Counted from the first letter of the stretch, positions 1 to 6,305 are shown. The stretch: 7,102 nt of DNA from Candidatus Gastranaerophilales bacterium (GCA_947628355.1 CANQZO010000099.1:1-7102), one strand, 5' to 3'. The notes: generated by a model not told the origin, from the sequence alone. Numbers and translations: made by a program.

Positions 1-160
1 ATTTTTTTCAACTCCATTATTTTGACGCAGTACAAAACTTCGGAGAGGAAAAAAATCTTCTGCTAATTATTTACAAGGTTTTTGTTTTCGACTCCATTGT
101 TTTGACGTAGTACAAAACACCGGAGGAGAAAAGAAAAATCTTGCTAAAATATTTATTTAT
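1..160. repeat. Two tandem 80-bp units, each an imperfect hairpin
   Basis: Positions 1-80 and 81-160 align at an offset of exactly 80 bp. The best-conserved core is 11-45 against 91-125, where 31 of 35 bases agree. Each core can fold: CTCC (12-15, 92-95) pairs with GGAG (42-45, 122-125), then comes a 3x3 internal loop, then TTTTG pairs with CAAAA around an 8-nt loop. In copy 2 the inner stem is one pair longer (GTTTTG/CAAAAC, 99-104/113-118). The unit's tail, an A-rich run followed by ATCTTCTGCT and TATTT, recurs a third time alone at about 174-195. No open reading frame or known mobile-element protein is associated. This resembles a REP-type extragenic palindrome family, but the family was not recognised. 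Together with 161-322 this makes up a gene-free stretch of 322 bases. Confidence 0.7.
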
Positions 161-229
161 CAAAAAAAAAATAAAAAATCTTCTGCTCGGTATTTGTTTT
201 TAATATTGCTAAACTCCACCAAAAGCTCC

Positions 230-267
230 GCTAAGCGACGCTCCGCCTTGACGTCGTGTCGTTAAGC
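230..267 (-). terminator. GC-rich imperfect hairpin downstream of the helicase gene, possible weak terminator
   Basis: The arms 230-239 (GCTAAGCGAC) and 258-267 (GTCGTTAAGC) pair over ten positions with one mismatch and one possible G-U pair, around an 18-nt loop. The hairpin lies 56 nt past the helicase stop on the minus strand. Only four T follow within the next few bases on that strand, so it is a poor intrinsic terminator. The sequence GCTCCGC also occurs twice (225-231 and 240-246). The local GC content stands out against the A/T-rich surroundings. It could instead be a diverged relative of the upstream repeat, since it shares ACTCCA and TTGACGT. Confidence 0.3.
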
Positions 268-322
268 AATAAAACAAAACGAAATACAGGCTATCAGATT
301 TTTTATTTTTTATTTTTTTTAT

Positions 323-2281
323 TTACTCGATTACCCAGTGTTCAAGAACATCCTGACCGATATTGTCCAAAAATCTTGACGGCTTTGATAATACCATGCC
401 CGTTGAATAATCATACATATCTATGGGATAAGTTATTGCAAGATGAGTTTTTGCACGCGTTATCGCCACGTACATTAATCTTAATTCCTCTTCGAGCTCC
501 TCTTGAGTATTAAATGAATATACAGACGGGAACCTGCCGTCTACCGCGCCTATTATAAATACAGCTTTCCACTCCAGTCCTTTGGCGCTGTGAATGGTCG
601 ATAAGGTTAAATACTCATCCTTTTTTGCGCCCTCATCAACATCTCCGACCGAGCTTTCGGGAGGCTCTAACGCTAAATCGCTTAAAAATTCTTCTAAACT
701 TCCGTAACCCTCGCTTAATGCCGTAAAATGCTCTAAATCCTTTTCCCGCTTTGTATAATCATCATATTTATCCGCTAAAATCGGCTCATAATACTTTATT
801 ACGGCTTTCACTATCTTTGAGGGCGAAAATATATCCTTTTGAGATTTATTTATTAAATCAATCAGCTTCCCAACCTTTTCGGGATTTTTTACGGGGAGTT
901 TTGCATTCTCCGTCGGATTTTGCAATACGGGCAAAAGTCTGTTCGCACTCTGCGCGCCGATACCGTCGATTAACATTAATATCCGCATATAGCTTATTAC
1001 ATCCGCGGGGTTTAAAATGACCCTTAAATGAGCAATAATATCCTTGATATGCGCGGTTTCCATAAACTTCATCCCGCCGAATTTACGATATGGTATGTTC
1101 CTTTTTGCAAGCTCAATCTCCAAATTATACGTCATTCTTGCACTGCGAGCCAATACACATATATCATTTAACGGTATATTTTCTTCTTCACTCAGCTCTA
1201 ATGCCCTTTGAGCTATAAATTGAGCCTCCGTCGACATATCATTCGCACTTATTAATGCAGGTTTTATTACGCTTTCAATTGTTGAATACAGATTTTTTGA
1301 ATACTTTTCTTTTGCCTTTTTTAACACTTCGTTCGCCAATGAAAGTATGTTCTGCGTACTGCGGTAATTGCGCTCTAACTTTATTATTTTTGTGTTTTTA
1401 AACCGCTCCGGAAATTCAAGTATATTTTTGAAATTAGCCCCGCGGAACGAATATATGCTTTGCGAGTCATCACCTACCGCCATTATATTATTATGCTCAC
1501 TCGCTAACAGCTCTATTATCTGCGATTGCAAAGTGTTTGTATCTTGATATTCATCTACCATTATATATTTGTATTGGTTTGATATCTTCTTTCTTACTTC
1601 GGGATTGCATTCTAATAGTGTTCTCAAGTATAAAAGCAAGTCATCATAATCCAATATAGAGTTTTGTCTTTTGTATGCGTTATATTCTCTTATAATTTCA
1701 TTTATTTTTTCGGTCGATTGCAAAAATTGAGGGTATTCGACGGATATTATATCTTCAGAGGGAGTGTCTTTATTTACCGATTTTGAATAAATATCCAATA
1801 TCGTTCCTTTTTTCGGGAAACGCTTTTCGTGCTTTTCCGTTACGTTTGCCCGAATATGATTAATTATATCCTCGCTGTCTGTTCTGTCCGTTATCGTAAA
1901 GTTATTTTGAAGCTCCAACAGGGCAGAATATTTCCTTAATATCATATTCGCAAAAGAATGAAAAGTACCGCCGGCAACTTGTTCACAGCGCTCATCAAGG
2001 ACAATCGACGCGCGCGACAACATTTCCTGCGCCGCTTTTTTCGTAAATGTTAACAATAATATATTATTCGGGCTTACTCCGTCTTCTATCAAGCGTGCTA
2101 CCCTGTAGGTAAGAGTTCTTGTTTTACCCGAACCCGCTCCCGCTATTACAAGTAATGCGCCAGTCTGCTGTTTTACAGCCTCCAGCTGTTCGGGGTTTAA
2201 TTCATTTTCATAGTCAATCTTATATACACGCTCTGTATTTACTCTTTTTAACGTGTATTTTTTTACTTCAATATTGTCCAT
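323..2281 (-). CDS. UvrD/PcrA/Rep-type superfamily 1A DNA helicase
   Basis: This is a 652-aa ATP-dependent 3'-5' DNA helicase of the UvrD/PcrA/Rep family, which acts in the cytoplasm on DNA repair or replication intermediates. All family motifs are visible and intact: Q-motif LNPEQLEAV (28-36), Walker A GAGSGKT (48-54), motif Ia LLLTFTKKAA (75-84), Ib GTFHSF (105-110), motif II VDEYQDTN (242-249), motif III GDDSQSIYSFRGA (270-282), motif IV LERNYRST (302-309), motif V TIHSAKGLEW (562-571) and motif VI RLMYVAITRAK (601-611). It ends soon after motif VI and so lacks the roughly 70-residue C-terminal tail of typical PcrA/UvrD (about 720 aa or more). That tail binds RNA polymerase in PcrA. The 20-odd residues before the Q-motif are an extra charged leader. 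The gene starts 21 nt after the kinase stop, with no Shine-Dalgarno sequence but a TATAAT 7 nt before the ATG. The exact subfamily (UvrD, PcrA or Rep) cannot be settled by eye, so no symbol is given. Confidence 0.95.
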   Translation of the reverse strand: MDNIEVKKYTLKRVNTERVYKIDYENELNPEQLEAVKQQTGALLVIAGAGSGKTRTLTYRVARLIEDGVSPNNILLLTFTKKAAQEMLSRASIVLDERCEQVAGGTFHSFANMILRKYSALLELQNNFTITDRTDSEDIINHIRANVTEKHEKRFPKKGTILDIYSKSVNKDTPSEDIISVEYPQFLQSTEKINEIIREYNAYKRQNSILDYDDLLLYLRTLLECNPEVRKKISNQYKYIMVDEYQDTNTLQSQIIELLASEHNNIMAVGDDSQSIYSFRGANFKNILEFPERFKNTKIIKLERNYRSTQNILSLANEVLKKAKEKYSKNLYSTIESVIKPALISANDMSTEAQFIAQRALELSEEENIPLNDICVLARSARMTYNLEIELAKRNIPYRKFGGMKFMETAHIKDIIAHLRVILNPADVISYMRILMLIDGIGAQSANRLLPVLQNPTENAKLPVKNPEKVGKLIDLINKSQKDIFSPSKIVKAVIKYYEPILADKYDDYTKREKDLEHFTALSEGYGSLEEFLSDLALEPPESSVGDVDEGAKKDEYLTLSTIHSAKGLEWKAVFIIGAVDGRFPSVYSFNTQEELEEELRLMYVAITRAKTHLAITYPIDMYDYSTGMVLSKPSRFLDNIGQDVLEHWVIE

Positions 2282-2288
2282 GTTTTAT

Positions 2289-2294
2289 ATTATA
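2289..2294 (-). promoter_or_regulatory. Candidate -10 box (TATAAT) of the helicase gene
   Basis: A perfect TATAAT lies in the 21-nt gap between the kinase stop and the helicase ATG. It ends 7 nt before the start codon, which would place the transcription start at or next to the ATG and give a leaderless mRNA. No convincing -35 box is visible at 16-18 nt upstream. The gap is almost pure A/T, so a chance match is quite possible, and read-through from the kinase gene remains the simpler view. Confidence 0.35.
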
Positions 2295-2302
2295 ATATAT
2301 AT

Positions 2303-3556
2303 TTACTTTATTGTTATAACAAATAATGTTTCGCGCTCTGTTGAATAAATAAGCTCTATATCAGACCCCGTGCGCCTTAATTGGCTTCTGCAAATATAAA
2401 GCCCTGCTCCGCTTCCCGTTTCTTTTGTCGTAAAGTCCAAATTAAAAATCTTTTCAATTACATTATCGGGGATTTTTTCTCCGTTGTTTGAAATGTATAT
2501 CTTTGCCCCGCCCTCATTTGTTTGGGCGCTTATGTTTATTTCACATCCCTTTTGGCACGCATCTATTGCATTGAATATTATATTTGTCACCGCGCATTCT
2601 ATATGAGTTTTATCTGCATTTACATTTATTTGCGGGATTTCGCCCTCTTTTATAATAATACCCGCATTTTCAGCCTTTTCTCTGCACATCCCGATTGAAT
2701 GCTCTATTACCTGTTTTAAATCTGTTTCAATTAAATTCGGAGCCGACATACATCTTAAATCGTTTATTAATTGCGACATATTCTCTGACGCTTTTTTCAC
2801 ATTGCCGATTGCGGTATTTACGGAATTTCCCGTTTCTTCGTCAAAATTAATCCCCTCAAGACGTTTTTCGATTATTCTTGTATATAAATTTACTATGGAT
2901 AAATTATTTTTTATTTCATGAGCGGTAAACTTTGCCTTTTCTTCAACAATCTTTGCCGTTTTTATTGTTTCATCTCCGAGCCCCTCTAAATTAGATTTTT
3001 CTGCTTCAGATTTCATCTGCTCGTCATTTAATTCATCCAAAATCTGCGCAATTGCACTTATTGAAGAATTTAACAGTTTATTTTCACGTCTGTCTATTGA
3101 ATAATTAACGGTTTTTTCTTTTAAATTATCATTTGTATTATCAATTATTATTTTGAGCGCTTCATTTATTTTGCTTGAATTGTATAAAAGGCAAACTTCG
3201 CCGTAACCTGCCATATCTCCCGTATCATAATCCCAAAGCAGTAATGCGGAGTACCTTTGCGATAATACAACCGCAAATTCACTGTTCCCCCATATTTCTT
3301 CTTTTGCCTTGTTCTCAATGCCCTCTATCACACCGTTGTATGAATATATATCGGCACCCGAAAACATTAACCGCTTTATTACAGAGTCTTTACCCGTTAA
3401 ATCCCTTAACCTTAAAAGAATTAAACTCTTAGCTTGTTGATTTTGGATTACGGGAGTCATTATCGCACGAAAAAGACCCGTTACGGTCTTTTCGTGATAC
3501 TGCTTTTCGCTATTTTCATATATAAATTGCTTTAGTAAATTATAACCTTTTTTCAT
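2303..3556 (-). CDS. Soluble sensor histidine kinase
   Basis: This 417-aa protein has a C-terminal histidine kinase core. The H-box is FTAHEIKNN with phospho-acceptor His213. A helical dimerisation segment runs to about 275. The GHKL ATPase domain has the N-box NIIFNAIDA (325-333), the G1 region ISNNGEKIP (355-363), DFTTK before the lid (374-378) and the G2 box GSGAGL (381-386). The usual Asp of the G1 box (DxGxG) is Asn357 and the second Gly is Lys361; similar ISNNG forms occur in other kinases, so activity is not ruled out. There is no transmembrane segment or signal peptide, so the kinase is cytosolic. The first 140 or so residues form a separate sensor domain. Its EFAVVLSQRYSALLLWD segment (93-109) recalls the DICT-type sensors of cyanobacterial kinases, but this is a weak resemblance. 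A charged, probably coiled linker spans about 150-205. The gene starts 3 nt after the response-regulator stop, without a Shine-Dalgarno sequence, so translational coupling is likely. Its partner is almost certainly that regulator. Confidence 0.9.
   Translation of the reverse strand: MKKGYNLLKQFIYENSEKQYHEKTVTGLFRAIMTPVIQNQQAKSLILLRLRDLTGKDSVIKRLMFSGADIYSYNGVIEGIENKAKEEIWGNSEFAVVLSQRYSALLLWDYDTGDMAGYGEVCLLYNSSKINEALKIIIDNTNDNLKEKTVNYSIDRRENKLLNSSISAIAQILDELNDEQMKSEAEKSNLEGLGDETIKTAKIVEEKAKFTAHEIKNNLSIVNLYTRIIEKRLEGINFDEETGNSVNTAIGNVKKASENMSQLINDLRCMSAPNLIETDLKQVIEHSIGMCREKAENAGIIIKEGEIPQINVNADKTHIECAVTNIIFNAIDACQKGCEINISAQTNEGGAKIYISNNGEKIPDNVIEKIFNLDFTTKETGSGAGLYICRSQLRRTGSDIELIYSTERETLFVITIK
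2311..2322. repeat. 12-bp perfect palindrome at the end of the kinase gene
   Basis: TTGTTATAACAA is a perfect inverted repeat lying over the last kinase codons, 17 to 28 bp upstream of the candidate TATAAT of the helicase gene. It could be an operator, but it also simply encodes Val-Ile-Thr residues of the kinase's final strand, and its A/T composition makes chance occurrence easy. Confidence 0.25.
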
Positions 3557-3559
3557 ATA

Positions 3560-4315
3560 TTATATTGCAATCTTTAACTTCTTTCTGTTCATAAAACCGT
3601 TGTTTATTGCGTACAGAACAGCTTGAGTTCTATCCGATACCTGCAGTTTTTGGAAGATGTTGTTTACGTGAGTTTTTACCGTAGTATCGCTTATAAATAG
3701 TTTGTTTGCAACTTCTTTATAGTTAAAGCCCAATGTTAACAGCTCTAATACTTCTTCTTCCCTTTGAGTTAAGTATTGAAGCAATGTTTCATTTGATGAA
3801 GCCGCTTTGTTTTCTTCCTTGAAAGTTTTTTGGAAGTATTCGAAAAATCTTGACGATAAACCGCTCGGCAAATAAATCTTACCTTGCATTACTTCTTCTA
3901 TGGCATATATTAACTGCGCTGAAGCCATAGTCTTTAATATATACCCCTTTGCGCCTATTTTCATTGCTCTGAATATTAAATCAGAATCATCATATCCCGT
4001 TAATGCTATTATTTTAGCGCCGGTTTCTAATCTTTCAATCTCGCTTATTGCGGTCAAACCGTCTTTTTCGGGCATATTTATGTCCATTAATACAATATCC
4101 GGCTGATATCTTTTGATTAAATTAATAGCTAAATTTACATTCGTTGCCGTTGCTATTACATCAAAATTCGTTTCCATGTTGATTAATTCTCTTATTCCCA
4201 TTAAATGGTCATAATTGTCATCAACAAGTATTACTTTTACTTTTTTTGTAAATTCCGTTTCTCTTCTCATATACACACTTGCGCTCCCTGTAATTCCATG
4301 CCCTACATTATTCAT
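3560..4315 (-). CDS. NarL/DegU-type response regulator (receiver + LuxR-type HTH)
   Basis: This 251-aa (or about 238-aa) cytoplasmic transcription regulator has two domains. The receiver (about 26-142) keeps every key residue: acidic pair Asp32/Asp33, phospho-acceptor Asp78 in LMDINMPEKDG, Thr106, and Lys128 in GYILK. The LuxR/GerE helix-turn-helix (about 182-241) begins with LTQREEEVLELL, has the recognition-helix region SDTTVKTHVNNIFQKL, and ends with VSDRTQAVLYAI, a form typical of DegU-like and cyanobacterial NarL-family proteins. The upstream ATG at 4315 has no Shine-Dalgarno sequence. Residue 14 is a GTG at 4276 preceded by GGGAG (4284-4288) at 7-nt spacing, and residue 16 is an ATG, so the true start may be GTG at 4276. 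The first 24 residues lie outside the receiver fold, which agrees with a later start. The gene is followed after 3 nt by the kinase gene, its probable partner. Confidence 0.93.
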   Translation of the reverse strand: MNNVGHGITGSASVYMRRETEFTKKVKVILVDDNYDHLMGIRELINMETNFDVIATATNVNLAINLIKRYQPDIVLMDINMPEKDGLTAISEIERLETGAKIIALTGYDDSDLIFRAMKIGAKGYILKTMASAQLIYAIEEVMQGKIYLPSGLSSRFFEYFQKTFKEENKAASSNETLLQYLTQREEEVLELLTLGFNYKEVANKLFISDTTVKTHVNNIFQKLQVSDRTQAVLYAINNGFMNRKKLKIAI

Positions 4316-4334
4316 ATTACATGCGCAATTTTTC

Positions 4335-4360
4335 TAACTCATCCATACGAGGATGAATTA
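4335..4360. promoter_or_regulatory. 10-bp inverted repeat in the response-regulator leader
   Basis: TAACTCATCC (4335-4344) and GGATGAATTA (4351-4360) are complementary over ten positions with one mismatch, which is a G-U pair in the minus-strand transcript, around a 6-nt loop ATACGA. The repeat ends 20 nt upstream of the first ATG of the response-regulator gene. No T-run follows, so it is not a terminator. It could be an operator for autoregulation by the NarL-type regulator next to it, or a leader hairpin. Confidence 0.5.
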
Positions 4361-4372
4361 ATGTAAATAAAA

Positions 4373-4395
4373 AGATTAATGTTTTATATTAATCT
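4373..4395 (-). terminator. AT-rich stem with a T-run, possible terminator after the CpaF-like gene
   Basis: In the minus-strand transcript AGATTAAT pairs perfectly with ATTAATCT around a 7-nt loop, and the stem is directly followed by TTT ATTT, the pattern of a weak intrinsic terminator. It begins 22 nt past the CpaF-like stop. The same AGATTAAT arm (4388-4395) can instead pair with a third copy of the arm at 4398-4405, which would leave the T-proximal arm free. The stem has only one G-C pair in eight, so stability is low. Confidence 0.35.
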
Positions 4396-4416
4396 CAAGA
4401 TTAATAACCGCACAAA

Positions 4417-5181
4417 TTATTGGCTCAATGCCTTTTTCTTCTTAGCTTTTAGCTTTAGCAGGTCTATTTTATTTATTGATTTTACAGGTTCTTCTTTTAT
4501 ATCATTTAATTTTGCACAATCTTCATCTTTTTGCAGTGTTTTTTCATATTTAATTTCGGCCGTTTGCTCCGTTTGTTGTGCAATTTCTTCGTATTTTTCA
4601 TATAAAACTTTTGCTGATAACTTGTTCCCGTCGTATTGGGTTTCTTCTATTTTACTAATTTCAAACAGCCCGTCTTCGTTCCTTGTAATTTCTATTACCG
4701 CTAAATCCGATACCCCGACAATATGCTCTGCAACTCTTTCCGTTATGTTGCTCTTATTCATCATTATCAGCGCTTTTAAACTTTCCGTAATATTTACATA
4801 ACTTCTTAAATTTACGGGAAAAACATAAGATTTATAATCTGTCATCATTCGTTCAAATAATAAGGCAATATCTTTATCTTTCGGCTCCGTTATAATTATA
4901 CGGTCAGCCTTTGAATAATTTATATCTTCGGATAATTCCCTAAATATATCCGCTTTTTCATAAGTCATATATCTTCTGAGGTAATTGCAGGTTATTTCAC
5001 GTTCAGCACTTCCTGCGCACTGAAGTATTATATTTTTACCGCCATTTATGACTTTTTTTATAATATTTTCAGCCGATTTGTCAGCGATAAACACATCAGA
5101 CTCACTTCCCAGCCCGATTTGCACATTTGTATTTTCTAATCTTCGTTCCTGCTCTACCCCTAAGCGCTCTTTTAAGTTCAT
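4417..5181 (-). CDS. CpaF/TadA-like protein with degenerate P-loop (probable pseudo-ATPase)
   Basis: This 254-aa protein has no clear full-length family. Residues 38-180 follow the CpaF/TadA (Tad secretion ATPase) pattern: AENIIKKVINGGKNIIL (38-54) matches the strand before Walker A, ADRIIITEP (92-100) the Walker B strand (PDRIIVGE in the family, glutamate kept), and SLKALIMM, ERVAEHIVGVSDLAVIEITR (134-167) the helix and strand that end the family's core. Aligned without gaps, the P-loop GxGKTT becomes SAEREI (59-64): the catalytic Lys is Arg61 and the Ser/Thr is Glu62. The segment between Walker A and B is about half the usual length, the family's TTIHAN becomes FPVNLR, and the CpaF N-terminal domain is missing. 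The tail (about 190-254) is charged and Lys-rich, ending in KLKAKKKK. ATP hydrolysis is therefore unlikely; a binding or regulatory role is inferred. Its ATG overlaps the CpaE-like stop (ATGA), and AGGA lies 6 nt before the start. The CpaF assignment rests on pattern reading only. Confidence 0.85.
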   Translation of the reverse strand: MNLKERLGVEQERRLENTNVQIGLGSESDVFIADKSAENIIKKVINGGKNIILQCAGSAEREITCNYLRRYMTYEKADIFRELSEDINYSKADRIIITEPKDKDIALLFERMMTDYKSYVFPVNLRSYVNITESLKALIMMNKSNITERVAEHIVGVSDLAVIEITRNEDGLFEISKIEETQYDGNKLSAKVLYEKYEEIAQQTEQTAEIKYEKTLQKDEDCAKLNDIKEEPVKSINKIDLLKLKAKKKKALSQ

Positions 5182-6305
5182 TGTCCGTCCTGCTCTATCA
5201 TTATTTTAGCCAGATTTTTATATTCTTTTACTGTTTCTATATCAGGACTTACATCCGATAAAGCTGAACTTTTATCTAATGCCGATGACGCCGCTATAAA
5301 GTTTTTGGTTATCTTCATAAATATAGGTCTGCCGATGATATGCTCCAATTCTTCAAGTATCTTTTCGTCCTTCTTTGCATTATATTTATTTAAAATAACT
5401 CTTGTGTATTTGCTCTCTAACCTTAAATCCAAATGTTGTACTCGAACTTTATCTGCCATGGATTTTGAAGAATCCATTATTATATAGACATAATCCGACT
5501 GCATTTTTATTACTTTGTCCAGCTCATGCAATGATGAGTCATTATCAATTATTATGTATCTGAAATATTTTTTCACAATTGAGAAAAACCGATTTACAGA
5601 CTCCGCATCTATATCATTTTCAGAGTTTGAGGCTATCCCCGTTCCTAATATATACAATTGACTTCCGTTGTATTGAACCAACTTTCCGAGTAATTTTGAC
5701 GCGTTTTGCTCTGTTAATAAATTTATATACTGCGTTGTTGTGTATTTTACATTCATATTTAACAGTTGAAATACATCTGTTAATGAGTTATTAAAATCTA
5801 CAAGTAATACTCTCTCTTTTGAAAGTTTCGCCAGTTCATAAGATAAATTAATAGCAAAGAATGTTTTGCCTACTCCATGGTCTGCCGAAACTACAGAATA
5901 TATTTTTGATGTCATCTTTTTATCCTTGTTCTTGTTTTTATTTTTAATTATTTTTTGTATCGTGTTTAAAAATTCAATTTTAACTATAGGCTTGCACAAA
6001 AACTCTTCTGCGCCCGCCCTCATTGCCTTTACTTGTATATCCGCTGATTTATCGTATGATATCGTGATTAGATTATTATTCTTATTATGAGCAATTTTTG
6101 ATAATTTTTCAAGGTTTTTTGCAATTGTTTTATTAATGTTAACAATTATTATTTTTTCCGCATTATCATTGGGGATTAGACCGTCTTCATATTGCGAAAA
6201 TTTTAATATTTTAAATTTTATATCACTATCTTTTATATAACTTTCAATGAGAGTCTGTGTTAATTCTTCATCATCAAATATTATTAACTGTATTTCATTT
6301 TCCAT
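5178..6305 (-). CDS. CpaE-like protein: degenerate receiver domain + ParA/MinD-type ATPase
   Basis: This 375-aa protein has two domains joined by a Lys/Asn-rich linker (121-130, KNKNKNKDKK). The N-terminal receiver (about 5-119) keeps an acidic patch (Asp11-Asp12-Glu13), Ser83 and the Lys105-Pro106 pair, but the phospho-acceptor position is Asn56 (IIIVNINK), so it probably cannot be phosphorylated. The ATPase domain (about 134-370) has a P-loop SADHGVGKT (140-148), a Walker A' aspartate Asp170 (VLLVDF) and Walker B IIIDND with Asp254. The deviant Walker A of this class normally reads KGGVGKT; here it is DHGVGKT, so the signature Lys is Asp142. CpaE proteins position pilus or secretion machinery at the pole and precede cpaF in Tad operons, and here a CpaF-like gene follows with an ATGA overlap. 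No other tad genes are visible. The start lacks a Shine-Dalgarno sequence and has TAAAAT 7 nt upstream. Membership in the receiver-ParA class is secure; a pilus role is not. Confidence 0.9.
   Translation of the reverse strand: MENEIQLIIFDDEELTQTLIESYIKDSDIKFKILKFSQYEDGLIPNDNAEKIIIVNINKTIAKNLEKLSKIAHNKNNNLITISYDKSADIQVKAMRAGAEEFLCKPIVKIEFLNTIQKIIKNKNKNKDKKMTSKIYSVVSADHGVGKTFFAINLSYELAKLSKERVLLVDFNNSLTDVFQLLNMNVKYTTTQYINLLTEQNASKLLGKLVQYNGSQLYILGTGIASNSENDIDAESVNRFFSIVKKYFRYIIIDNDSSLHELDKVIKMQSDYVYIIMDSSKSMADKVRVQHLDLRLESKYTRVILNKYNAKKDEKILEELEHIIGRPIFMKITKNFIAASSALDKSSALSDVSPDIETVKEYKNLAKIMIEQDGQ
5188..5191 (-). promoter_or_regulatory. Ribosome binding site of the CpaF-like gene
   Basis: AGGA lies 6 nt before the ATG, inside the last codons of the CpaE-like gene. 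It is the clearest Shine-Dalgarno sequence in front of any ATG in this window. With the ATGA stop/start overlap it indicates tightly coupled translation of the two proteins, probably in fixed ratio. Confidence 0.6.

Noticed and set aside
1..195. CRISPR array
   Set aside because: Only two units with a fully similar 80-bp period and no distinct spacers; the whole unit repeats and not just a short direct repeat, and no cas gene is present.
299..322. T-rich tract as an intrinsic terminator on the plus strand
   Set aside because: No stem precedes it and no plus-strand gene ends here; on the minus strand it is an A-run directly after the helicase stop.
256..1020. Plus-strand open frames at 256-513 and 751-1020
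   Set aside because: Both lie largely opposite the helicase gene, whose motifs are intact throughout, and neither translation resembles a known protein.
4379..4801. 140-codon open frame on the plus strand with hydrophobic, Phe/Ser-rich translation
   Set aside because: It lies opposite the CpaF-like gene, has no ribosome binding site, and its composition is what the reverse of an A/T-rich Lys/Glu coding strand gives.
5305..6090. Short plus-strand frames opposite the CpaE-like gene
   Set aside because: They are Ile/Leu/Phe-rich reverse-strand shadows of a well-supported gene.
4417..6305. Ordinary Tad pilus operon (cpaE-cpaF)
   Set aside because: The CpaF-like protein lacks the P-loop and N-terminal domain and no other tad gene follows; the next genes are a two-component system.
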